Part shown: piece after piece, positions 53,941 to 63,301 of the stretch
How the letters are laid out: each line of letters begins with the position of its first letter
Numbering within the stretch: position 1 is the stretch's first letter
Origin: Azolla caroliniana
Lineage: Eukaryota; Polypodiophyta
NCBI GenBank assembly: GCA_043228905.1
Contig: JBHGNT010000003.1
Coordinates: 12,772,001-12,836,000 of the forward strand
Length of the DNA stretch: 64,000 bases
Reading direction: 5' to 3'
Notes under the pieces: model-generated
The model's database searches: none
The model's input: the letters and a program-made list of their open reading frames with translations, nothing else
What the model was told of the DNA's origin: nothing
Translations under genes and position numbers: made by a program

Positions 53941-54837
53941 TGTCGTGCCTTTCGGCTCCGGATCGTTGCGTGAGTCGGGTGGGAACCACTGGGGTTTTGG
54001 ACTAGGAGGAAAGAAAATTCTAAGGCAATTAAGAATATGAAATATATTGTAAGAAAGAAAGATATGAAAACCTCGTGAATCCAACGAGTATAGTGTATTA
54101 GTTAGTAATCAAATTAAGAGAGAAAGAATAGTTAGCAAATTCGTGAATCCCACAATTATCTTATATTAATCCACCCTTGTAAAATAATCAACAACCTCTA
54201 TACATCTTTCTTTCTTCCTTATATAGTGTTGGAAGAGTCTAAGTTTATCACATGCAAGCATCATGCTTTTCCTATCTTTAGTTTTCATACACACTATATG
54301 TGCATGATTAGCTTTCTATCTCATCTTCTCTTTTAACTCGAGTGTCTATGCATGAATAACTTTTTGTACCATGCATGTCTAGAAATTTTACATGGGATAA
54401 AGTTTAGTATAACTTTAAAATTCATAATACGCTAGTATAATGATAAGGCTTAACATTATTAACATGGAGGTGCAAGGTTCAAATCTTGTCCTATGCATGT
54501 AATTCATATATATTTTTATACTTTCTTCTATTTACAAATATGTCTCTTCATCCGGTGAGAGACTCTCATCGGCCTTCTTCATCCGGCTCTTTCCGGTTCT
54601 GCTTCATCCGGTGGTTGCTAGTTTTCTTTGTCCAGTTCTTACCGGGACCTCCTTACCGATCTCTTCGTCCGTTTCTCACCGACTCTCACCGGCCTTCTTC
54701 ATCCGGCTCTTGCCGGGTCTCCTTACCAGTTTCGGTCCTTACCGGTTCCTTCTTCCGGTTCTCACCGGGTACTCCATGCCCTATCCGGAGAGACCAAAAT
54801 GTAATTTTTCACGTAGTGTGCGAATTACACTACGACA
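53941..54837 (-). repeat. Element I 5' LTR
   Basis: 897 bp, plus-strand TGTCGTGCCTTTCGG to ACACTACGACA, then ACGT. It is 13 bp longer than the 3' copy because of a TTCCTTCTTCCGG insertion near 54747. Minus-strand TATA CTATATAAGG lies around 54218-54227. The sequence just inside (CAAGTGGTGAAGCCAACG on the minus strand) is not the initiator-Met primer site. Confidence 0.9.
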
Positions 54838-56774
54838 ACGTAATGCACCATTGGAGTTGGTGCATACCGATGTGTGTGAAGTGGATACGAAGTCACATGC
54901 CGGAGCGGAGTACTTCGTGACGTTCATAGATGACCACAGCCGGAAGCTGTGAGCCACACCGTTGAAGACGAAGGATCAGGTGTTATCCGTCTTCAAGGAG
55001 CTCCACGCAAGAGTGGAAAGAGAAACAGTTCGGAAGCTGAAGGCAGTTCGAGGAGCACTGCCGCTCGAAGGGAATCCGGCTCAAATTTACCGAGTCGAAG
55101 ACGCCGGAACTCAATGGGCTGGCCGAGAGGATGAACCGGACCATAATGGAGAGGGTCTAGAGTATGCTAGCACATGGAAAGTTACCGAAGACGTTTTGGG
55201 TTGAGGCGTTGGCGACAACAACGTACGTGATAAACAGATCAACCTTAGTGCCCTTGGACGGAGACACGCCGCAGAGAGTGTGGACACTCGAAGAGCCAGT
55301 TGACACTCGAAGAACCGGCCGGTTACGGAGATGAAACCAAACCGACTGAAGAAGAAGAAGAAGCAGAAACCGGAACCAGCCAAGACCCCGAATTGGATTT
55401 GGATGAAGAACAAACAGAGGAGCCGATTGCCGAAAGCCAAAGACGCAGATATCCTCTCAAAGAGAGAAGGGTCCCTCAGAGATTTCCGGATGTAGAGCGT
55501 GTGTTGCTAACCGATGAGGGGGAGCTGGAAAGCTTCGAAGAAGCAAAGGAGGACACCCACAACCGCAAGTGGTTGAGTGCCATGCAGGACGAGATGGATT
55601 CCCTGCATGTGAACCAGACATATGAATTGGTGGAGTTGCCGAAAGGAAAGGGGGCACTCCGAAACAATTGGGTGTACAAGTTGAAACTGGGAGATGGCGG
55701 CAACCCCCAGGGATACAAAGCCAAGATCGTGGTGAAGGGGTTCCAACAGAAGAAGGGAGTGGACTTCGACGAGATATTTGCCCCGATAGTAAAGATCACT
55801 TCCATCTGGATGGTGTTGAGCATAGCGGCAAGCATGGATCTCGAGGTAGAGTAGCTAGACGTGAAGACGATGTTCCTCCACGACGACCTGGAAGAGGAGA
55901 TCTACATGCAGCAACCGAAGGGATTTGTGAAGAAAGGGAAGGAGCACCTGGTTTGCCGGTTGAAGAAGAGCCTCTACAGTTTGAAGCAGGCTCCCCGGCA
56001 ATGGTACCGGAAGTTTGACTCCTTCATGAAGGATCAAGGATACCACAAGATGTAGACCGATCATTGCGTGTTTGTGAAGAAGTTTGAAGGTGGAGACTTC
56101 TTGATACTCCTCCTGTACATGGACAACATGCTGATCATCGGACGAGACCAAGTCAAGATACGGATGCTGAAGAAGGTTCTGAACCGGACCTTCTCAATGA
56201 AAGACTTGGGTCCAGCAAGACAAATGTTGGGGATGCACATCATCCGGGACCTATCAAAGAAGTAATTGTGGCCGTCACAAGAGAAATACGTGACAAAGGT
56301 GCTTCAGTGGTTCAACATGTCAGATGCGAAATCGGTCGGATCAACACTCCTGACAAACTATAGGTTATCTGGTAAGCAAAGCCCGAAGACGAAGACAAAG
56401 AAGGACGATATGATGAAGATACCATATGCCTCTGCCGTCGGGAGCTTAATGTATGCAATGGTGTGTACCCGATCGGATATCGGATACGTAGTAAGAGTGG
56501 TAAGCCGGTTTATGAGCAATCTCGACAAGCAGCACTAGAATGCGGTAAAGTGGATACTCTCGTACTTGAAAGGCACCTCAAGTATGCGTCTCCGATTCGG
56601 CTCTGGTAAACCCCAACTTGATGGTTTCACCGATTCGGATATGTCGGCTGATGTGGATACCAGCCGGTCAACATCGGGATATCTTATGACATATGCAGGG
56701 GGATCTGTTTTGTGGTAGTTGAGGCTGTAGAAGACGGTTGCGTTGTCAACCACGGAGGCGGAGCGGAGTACATG
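54838..56774 (+). pseudogene. Element F integrase, RT and RNase H remnant
   Basis: Resumes after I with HTDVCEVDTKSHAGAEYFVTF (integrase first Asp region), then an indel-rich integrase (54950-55260), the acidic linker from 55300, RT 55550-56055 with GFQQKKGVDFDEIF, a stop at 55852-55854, [13 protein letters not shown], a stop near 56053, active site YMDN at 56116-56127 in LLLYMDNMLII (second Asp lost), a stop near 56263, and RNase H to about 56774 with TDSDMSADVDTS, ending in TTEAE. Stops and deletions show prolonged decay. Confidence 0.87.
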
Positions 56775-57060
56775 ACAGAGACAGAGCGAGTCTCTGTTGT
56801 AACCGCCGCCAGGTGAAGATTGTGATGCGAGCACGAGGTCGTTGCCTCTGTGTTCCCTTGCTGTATTCTCCTTGCATAATGAGAGTTGGAGTTTGGGGAC
56901 TCCCGTGGTTTTTCCCATTTAGGGTTTTCCACGTTAACATCCTGTGCATTCTCTTCTGTCTGTGTACTTACTTCTATTTCTTATCTTAAGGTGTTTTATT
57001 ATCATTGAAGTGATCTAAGTCTCAGTTGTGGCCAAAGATTATTCCGCATTGTTTCTGTTA
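56775..57060 (+). repeat. Element F 3' LTR remnant (R/U5 part only)
   Basis: From CAGAGACAGAGCGAGTCTCTG to CATTGTTTCTGTTA it matches 39460-39729 of the 5' LTR, for example GTTGCCTCTGTGTTCCCTTG and GGGGACTCCCGTGG. The U3, the GA tract and the polypurine tract are gone: a deletion joins RNase H codons to the LTR. GTAAA follows at 57061-57065. Confidence 0.85.
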
Positions 57061-57518
57061 GTAAAGTGGTGGATGTATGTGAGCGTGGTGAAGACAAGGT
57101 TGATGTAGAGGATGTGTTTGTGAGGTCATCATAATGTGTAGAGTTGGATGGTGTGAAAACACTATCAAGATGTGGGTTAATGTAGTTAGTTTCTTTAGGT
57201 TGGGTAGTTCTTTTATATTGGTTGGTTAGATTTAAAGATGCATTTTTTATTTTACTTTTATTTTTATTAACTTTAAATTTAAATGTTGGTTTCTTATGTA
57301 AACATAGTCGAATGGGAGGAGTACTTGAGCAAAGGAGATGGGAGGAGATGCAAGGGGTTCATGTGTAGGAGAGATCGGAGGAGGTGCAAGGGGCTGGGCT
57401 GATCAGCATGAATAAAAGGGCGAGGAATTACGACATAACGATCGACAACATTGGGGACTTCATCAAAGTGAGAGGCGACGATGATATTCGCGGCTTTCTT
57501 CGATCGATTGCTGGCGGC
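57061..57518 (-). pseudogene. Element E integrase-RT linker piece
   Basis: Between F and J. On the minus strand this is low-complexity, Ser/Thr/His-rich if translated, with stops. It is assigned to E because its two ends are the target duplications of F and J and both neighbouring pieces are E. No domain is visible. Confidence 0.6.
57514..57518. other. Target-site duplication of element J, left copy (gcggc)
   Basis: GCGGC precedes the 5' LTR. GCAGC (63302-63306) follows the 3' LTR, one substitution apart. Confidence 0.8.
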
Positions 57519-57676
57519 TGTCATGAACACATGACCATTATGGCATTGCCCGGACTTGAACCTTGAACCTTGTAATTCATACTTGAAAACCTCAACCATT
57601 ACGATAGCTTATTGTTATATGAAACAATAAAAGCTACTTCTTATATTACATTGATTATTGTAAAAACTCTAGATTA

Positions 57677-57740
57677 TTCTAGAATGTTCTAGAATGTCCT
57701 AGAGCATTCTAGGTCTAGAACATTCTAGAACATTCTAGAA
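57677..57740 (+). promoter_or_regulatory. Heat-shock-element-like array in element J U3
   Basis: TTC and GAA modules alternate at the exact 5-bp spacing of a heat-shock element. Block 1: TTC 57677, GAA 57682, TTC 57687, GAA 57692, then imperfect TCC 57697 and GAG 57702, TTC 57707. Block 2: GAA 57718, TTC 57723, GAA 57728, TTC 57733, GAA 57738. The array ends 26 bp before the TATA box. The copy in the 3' LTR (63016-63079) has one module altered (GGA). Binding by heat-shock factors is inference. Confidence 0.75.
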
Positions 57741-57765
57741 ATCTCTAAGCTATTCTATAGGAACC

Positions 57766-57773
57766 TATAAATA
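57766..57773 (+). promoter_or_regulatory. Element J TATA box
   Basis: TATAAATA. A start about 32 bases downstream would fall at 57798, the first base of the 12-nt sequence complementary to the site after the LTR. Confidence 0.8.
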
Positions 57774-57964
57774 AGCGCATACATGTATTCTCAAATCAAT
57801 TCGAATCAACACCAGTCTTTAGCTCTCATTACATATCTTGTATCCATTCTCTTTCTTTCTCTATCTTATACATCCATTCTTCTCTTAGTATTTGGTTCCT
57901 TTCTTCTCGTGTTCTCTAATATCCTTCTTCCATCACTCTATCTTTTATCCTTGGTTCTGACAGT

Positions 57965-57976
57965 TTGATTCGAATT
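57965..57976 (+). promoter_or_regulatory. Element J candidate self-priming site
   Basis: TTGATTCGAATT, two bases after the 5' LTR, is the exact reverse complement of AATTCGAATCAA at 57798-57809 at the predicted RNA 5' end. No initiator-Met site is present here. The pairing is 12 of 12 and stops on both sides. Confidence 0.7.
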
Positions 57977-58018
57977 CTCTCTCTCTCTCTTATCCTCCTT
58001 TGTAACCATCCTGAAACC

Positions 58019-59179
58019 ATGGCTGCCATTAACTCAGAAGAATATCTCACCCTTGTTGCAGAAATGGAGAACCTTAAATCCAAGTTCGCATCTCTTGAAG
58101 TAGAGAATCAACGTCTACTTGGGGATCTACAAAAGGTTACTATAGAGAAGCAACAACAAGAGGAGTTCACGCGACGAGTGCAACAGTTAGAGTCGACAAT
58201 CGTTGTGTTACAACAACAAAGGGTTGAAGGTCAGGGACTTATCAAGGAGCCCAAAATTAGCCTCCCAGCTAAATTTGATGGGTCGAGGGCACATTTCCGA
58301 GGTTTTTTGAATCAAGTACGGTTGGTGATTCAAATGCATCCCGCACGTTATCCAACAGATGCATCACGAGTCGGGCTAGTGGGCACTTTATTGACTGGCA
58401 TAGCGTTGTCATGGTTTGCTCCATTGCTAGAGACCAATTCTCCTCTACTGAATAATTTCGAGGAATTTATCAAGGAATTTAAGGCTTGTTTCGGAGATAC
58501 TGATGGGGCGAGAACAGCTATCAACAAGATTCGTACACTTCGTCAAGGTGATCAACCAGCTTCAACATATGCTGCCAATTTCCGTCTCATCGCAAGAGAT
58601 ATTCCTTGGGATGAACAAGCCCTAATGGAGCAATTCCGTTCAGGTCTTCGTAGTGATGTCAAAGACTTACTTCTTACCTTCCCTAAGGATCCAAGGTCAC
58701 TTACAGAAGCTATTAGTCGAGCAATATGGTGTGATAATCGCCTTTTTGAGCGTCGATGTGAGCGACAACAACAAATAACAAGATCTAGATTCACACCAAC
58801 TTATGCATCAGTAACGGCGCAATCATCCCCAAGGCAAATGTATAGCCCTGCTCCAACTCCAAGGCAAACACGTAGTCCAGTCCCAATGGATAGTCCTACA
58901 CCCATGGAGATCGATATGACTCAACGACGAGGACAGTTGTCAGACGAAGAGAAGCAACGTCGTCGAGCAAACCATCTGTGCTTATATTGTGGAGGTCCAG
59001 GACATATAGCCATTCATTGCTCCCGTAGGCCGAGACGTCAGGTAAATCAAATTCACTATGACAATAAAAATGAGTCCAACATTTTAGAAGTAGTTAGTGA
59101 ATCTAATATTATGAATAATCCACCCTTGTCCAATAAATTTGAAGTCCTAAGCCAATTAGAAGAGGAGTCAAACGAATAA
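58019..59179 (+). CDS. Element J Gag
   Basis: 386 codons from ATG (MAAINSEEYLTLVAEMENLK), chosen as the first ATG with a good context after the leader. N-terminal coiled coil (residues about 8-75), a retrotrans_gag core (about 85-270) with PAKFDGSRAHFRGFL and the ALSWFAPLL motif, a basic Pro/Ser-rich linker, then zinc knuckle CLYCGGPGHIAIHC at 58979-59020. It has no stop and would assemble the particle and bind genomic RNA. It overlaps the pol frame, which is open from 59143, by 37 bases in the -1 frame. Confidence 0.9.
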   Translation: MAAINSEEYLTLVAEMENLKSKFASLEVENQRLLGDLQKVTIEKQQQEEFTRRVQQLESTIVVLQQQRVEGQGLIKEPKISLPAKFDGSRAHFRGFLNQVRLVIQMHPARYPTDASRVGLVGTLLTGIALSWFAPLLETNSPLLNNFEEFIKEFKACFGDTDGARTAINKIRTLRQGDQPASTYAANFRLIARDIPWDEQALMEQFRSGLRSDVKDLLLTFPKDPRSLTEAISRAIWCDNRLFERRCERQQQITRSRFTPTYASVTAQSSPRQMYSPAPTPRQTRSPVPMDSPTPMEIDMTQRRGQLSDEEKQRRRANHLCLYCGGPGHIAIHCSRRPRRQVNQIHYDNKNESNILEVVSESNIMNNPPLSNKFEVLSQLEEESNE

Positions 59180-62100
59180 GTCCGGCCAAAATAGGAGCCA
59201 TTTGGTTGGACAACCCTAGATATGTACAACCTAGTGTGGGTTCCATTTCCTCCAAGCATGTTAGTAGAGTCTTCTCAGCCCTAGTACAAGTTAGGACACC
59301 CAGTTGTCAACTTCAAGTCCAAGCCCTCTTAGATACTGGAGCCAATTCTTGTTTCATGGATAGAGATTTTGCCCAAAAACACCAAATATCCTTGCATACA
59401 CTTCCTTGTCCAGTTTCCGTAGTAGTGATTGATGGACGCCCCATAACTTCCGGGAAGATATTTGAAGAGTCTGAGCCAATACACATACTCTTGGGTGATT
59501 TAGGATGTGTAGTTTCCTTTAACATAATCCGTAGTCCTGAGCATCCAATTGTCCTCGGTTTGCCATGGTTCGAGCTACATAACCCTAGAATCGATTGGAG
59601 GAAGCGAGAAATTAGGTGCCCTTTAGCAGAAAATATCATTGTCAAGGATCGAACTCGGGATTATCCTCCCAAAGTATATAGTTCTACCGATGCACCATAT
59701 CCTTCTCATCAAATTTCAGCCATCACATTGCAACAATTGCACCAAGTGGGGGGCAAGGAGGACCTTTTCTTATTTGCAGTATCAGTGACACCTTCTAGTG
59801 TCACTCAAGGGAATTCAAACATCCAAATTCCCAAAAAATATCAAGATTATGCTGATGTTTTCGACAAAGTCAAAGCTAGTGTTCTTCCAAAGCATCGGCC
59901 GTACGACTATCCTATTGATCTCCAACCAGGAAAAGAGCCTCTGTGGGGTCCGATTTACAATTTATCACCCACTGAGCTTGAGGTTCTTCGAGAATACATC
60001 GAGGAAAATCTTGCACATGGGTTTATTCGACATTCAAAGTCTCCAGCTGGTGCTCCTATCTTTTTTGTGAAGAAAAAAGACGGCTCCCTTCGTTTGGTCG
60101 TGGACTATCGAGGCTTAAATAAAGTCACCATAAGGAATAGGTATGCTTTACCTTTAATCTCCAATCTCTTAGAACGCATTGGTGGGGCAAAGCATTTTAC
60201 CAAAATTGATCTAAGGGGTGCATATAATCTTGTTCGAATTCGGCCGGGAGATGAGTGGAAAACAACATTTCGTACTCGGTATGGTTATTTCGAGTATACA
60301 GTCATGCCTTTCAGGCTCACAAATGCACCTGCCGTATTCCAACATATGGCAAATGACATCTTCCGGGATTTCTTGGATATTTTTCTAATCATCTACCTAG
60401 ATGATCTATTGATTTACTCTAAAACACAGGGGGAGCATGATATACATGTGCGGCAAGTACTTGAACGCCTAAGGAAGTATGGTCTTTACGCCAAACTTGA
60501 GAAATGTAGTTTTGATTGCAAACAAGTCGAATTTTTGGGATACACTATTTCATCCCAGGGTGTTTTCATGAACCCGGCAAAAGTCCAAACAATATTGGAA
60601 TGGAAACCCCCATGCTCAGTTCGGGATGTCTAGTGTTTCCTTGGATTTGCGAACTTCTATCGCAAATTCATACATAATTATTCAAGCATTGTGTTGCCCC
60701 TTACTCAACTCACCAAGAAAAATCAAGCATTTTTTTGGAGTATCGAAGCGGACAAGGCTTTTACGCAGCTGAAAGAGGCATTCACATCAGCACCCATCCT
60801 AGCACATATTGATCCTGAAAAGCCATTTACTATTGAGGCGGATGCATCAGACTTTGCATTGGGGAGTATCCTATCGCAACCAGGCGAGGACAGGTAGATA
60901 CATCCAGTCGCGTTTCACTCGAGAAAATTTACTGTTTCGGAGATAAACTATGAGGTGCATGACAAGGAGTTACTAGCTGTGGTCGACTCATTCGAGCAAT
61001 GGCGTCATTTTCTAGAAGGATCACCTCATCAGATTATCATTTATAGTGATCACAAAAATCTCACATATTTTCAAACAGCTCGAGTATTAAATAGACGACA
61101 AGCTCGGTGGGCCCAATTTCTAACGCGTTTTGATTTCAAGATCATTTTTCGCCCCGGAAAACAACAAGGGAAAGCAGATGCTCTGTCTCGGCGTTCGTAT
61201 CTAGCACTTCGACCTGGAGATCCGGCCTTTGACAATCAAAAGCAAACTCTCCTCGGGCCATCAAAGCTACGGGTAACAACAATTTATGCCACACCACTTG
61301 ATTCTACCCTTCTTGACACTATTCGGCAACAACTTCATTCGGATGATTTTGCTAAGGATGTCTTAGCCCACTGTGGTTCAAGTCGTCCATCTTGCTCCAC
61401 ATTGCCAGGGTCATCTCAACATTATCAGGACTTCAAGTGGCAAGATGGTTTACTCTTCTACAAGAATCTCCTTTACGTCCCCAACGGATCACCCCGACTT
61501 CAAGTGTTGGAGCATTGTCATGATGCCCCCATGGCTGGACATTTTGGTATTTCCAAGATCATTGAGCTGGTGAAACGTTCATTTTGGTGGCCTCACTTGC
61601 AAAAATTTGTCGAAGATTATGTTCGCACTTGTGACACCTGCTGTCGCGCCAAAATACCCCGGCATCACCCTTATGGCTTACTACAACCATTACCCCCTCC
61701 CAACAAGTCATGGCAGTCTATTTCTATGGATTTCATTACGGATCTACCACCTTCCAAAGGCTTTGATACTATTTTAACAGTAGTGGATCGGTTCACCAAG
61801 ATGGCACATTTTGTACCATGTGTAAAGACCATCAATAGTGAAGAAACTGCAGATCTCATTATGCGTGAAGTGTTTCGCCATCATGGTCTCCCGAATGATA
61901 TTATTAGCGATCGAGGTCCTCAATTTATCTCACACTTTTGGAAGCACCTATGGGCAGGCCTCAAAATCTCTTGCAAACTCTCTTCGGCTTATCATCCACA
62001 AACTGACGGACAAACAGAGCGCACAAATCAAACGCTCAAGCAATATCTTCGATGTTTCATTAGTTATCAACAAGATGATTGGAGTAAAATTTTACATCTT

Positions 62101-62808
62101 GCCGAGTTTGCATACAACAACATGGTCCACTCTTCTACCAAAGTTACACCTTTCTTTGCCTACACCGGCAACCACCCTCGATGGTGTATACTGGATCTTC
62201 CCGAGGTGTCACGAAACCCTAGTGCGGCGCATCACCTCCACCGACTACAACAAATCCAGTTCGAGTTATCGTCACATCTTCAGAAAGCGCAAGCACACCA
62301 TAAGACCAATGCCGATCGACATCGTCTTAAGTCTCCGTTTAAGGTTGGTGACCGTGTATGGTTGCTTCGTCGTCACATCAAGACTACCCGACCGTGTGCT
62401 AAGCTTGACTATCAACGCTTAGGTCCTTTTGTCATCACGGCGCATATTAATGATGCAACATTTCGTCTTAACCTTCCTGCACATATGCGGCTTCACCCTG
62501 TCTTTCATAGCTCTCTTTTGGAACCTTGCCACACCTCTTTAATTCCTAATCGTGTCGTGCCACCACCGCCTTTTGTACAGCTTGTGGACGGCCCCGAATA
62601 CGAGGTAGCTGCTATTCTCGATTCTAAGATTGTGCGCAATAAGCTTTATTATCTAGTTGATTGGCTTGGTTATCCTCCGAGTGATTGCACTTGGGAACCC
62701 ATCGATAACGTTTGTAATGCTGAAGCTCTGGTCAACGACTTCCATCGTCACTATCCAAACAAGCCCGGCCGAACAATGTTAACGCCGACTTCCACTCGGC
62801 GTTCTTGA
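59143..62808 (+). pseudogene. Element J Pol with C-terminal chromodomain, two in-frame stops
   Basis: In the -1 frame relative to gag. Protease LLDTGANSCF (Asp at about 59332); RT with LRLVVDYRGLNKV and YLDD at 60394-60405; stop at 60631-60633 in [13 protein letters not shown]; RNase H with [12 protein letters not shown]; stop at 60895-60897; ELLAVVDSF; integrase with HHCC (AGHFGISK...CDTCCRAK) and D, D, E in SMDFITDLP, SDRGPQFIS and DGQTERTNQ; a GPF barrel (LGPFVITAHIN); chromodomain (about 62592-62770) with YEVAAIL, YYLVDWLGYPPSDCTWEP. The two stops are the only breaks I found, and relatives usually have a Gln or other codon there. Chromodomains steer integration to particular chromatin. 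Confidence 0.92.
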
Positions 62809-62819
62809 AGGAGGGATAG

Positions 62820-63301
62820 TGTCATGAACACATAACCATTATGGCGTCACCCGGACTTGAACCTCGAACCTTGTAATTCATACTTGAAAACCTCAACCAT
62901 TAACATAGCTTATTGTTATATGAAACAATAAAAGCTATTAAGATAGCTTATTGTTATATGAAACAATAAAAGCTACTTCTTATATTACATTGATTATTGT
63001 AAAAACTCTAGATTATTCTAGAATGTTCTAGAATGTCCTAGAGCATTCTAGGTCTAGGACATTCTAGAACATTCTAGAAATCTCTAAGCTATTCTATAGG
63101 AACCTATAAATAAGCGCATACATGTATTCTCAAATCAATTCGAATCAACACCAGTCTTTAGCTCTCATTACATATCTTGTATCCATTCTCTTTCTTTCTC
63201 TATCTTATACATCCATTCTTCTCTTAGTATTTGGTTCCTTTCTTCTCGTGTTCTCTAATATCCTTCTTCCATCACTCTATCTTTTATCCTTGGTTTTGAC
63301 A
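62820..63301 (+). repeat. Element J 3' LTR
   Basis: 482 bp, TGTCATGAACACATAACC to TTGGTTTTGACA, preceded by the purine tract GAAGGAGGGATAG. It is 38 bp longer than the 5' copy because TAGCTTATTGTTATATGAAA plus CAATAAAAGCT is tandemly duplicated (62914-62980). It carries the HSE-like array at 63016-63079 and AATTCGAATCAA at 63137-63148. Confidence 0.92.

Larger units (their letters stand above)
47408..54837 (-). mobile_element. Element I: Ty3/gypsy element of an unusual, fungal-like lineage
   Basis: 7,430 bp, minus strand, LTRs 47408-48291 (3') and 53941-54837 (5'), 4-bp duplication ACGT. Coding order gag, zinc knuckle, protease, RT, RNase H, integrase. The protein phrases LIDHGSEINLMS, FLDDIPMKG, RRFVVNHIHDCEKVL and the integrase VDIVAMPTW remind me of a Ty3/gypsy group abundant in basidiomycete fungi, rather than of the common plant Tat, Athila, CRM or Tekay groups (recalled, not searched). 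A few frameshifts and stops make this copy inactive. Confidence 0.9.
39124..57060 (+). mobile_element. Element F: Ty1/copia element, host of H(G) and I, 3'-deleted
   Basis: Plus strand. Pieces: 39124-40536 (5' LTR, gag), 46717-47407 (zinc-knuckle tail, protease, integrase start), 54838-56774 (integrase, RT, RNase H), 56775-57060 (3' LTR remnant). The pieces align in order to element C, which is the same family by protein and LTR. The duplication GTAAA flanks the whole. The polypurine tract, the RNase H end and the U3 of the 3' LTR are missing, because the sequence jumps from GGAGTACATG straight into the R/U5 part. RT has YMDN in place of YVDD. Confidence 0.88.
57519..57962 (+). repeat. Element J 5' LTR
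   Basis: 444 bp, TGTCATGAACACATG to TTGGTTCTGACA. U3 holds heat-shock-element-like modules (57677-57740) and a TATA box (57766-57773). The R region begins near 57798 and ends in a pyrimidine-rich U5. Confidence 0.92.
57519..63301 (+). mobile_element. Element J: Ty3/gypsy chromovirus with heat-shock-like LTR and self-priming layout
   Basis: 5,783 bp, plus strand. LTRs 57519-57962 and 62820-63301, flanks GCGGC/GCAGC. Gag frame 58019-59179, pol frame to 62808 ending in a chromodomain, then a purine tract and the 3' LTR. The Gag (FRGFLNQVRLVIQMHP; ALSWFAPLLETNSPLL) and the integrase-chromodomain end resemble fungal and Tcn1/sushi-like chromoviruses more than common seed-plant lineages (recalled, not searched). 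LTRs differ at few sites apart from a 38-bp duplication in the 3' copy. Two stops in pol are the only obvious lesions. Confidence 0.93.

Noticed and set aside
57384-57566. A short plus-strand frame (about 60 codons) across the E/J junction.
   Set aside because: It crosses the J insertion boundary and runs antisense to E.
59143-59179. A programmed -1 frameshift site at the gag/pol overlap of J.
   Set aside because: The phase is right for -1, but I see no canonical X-XXY-YYZ heptamer in the overlap, so I do not claim a mechanism.
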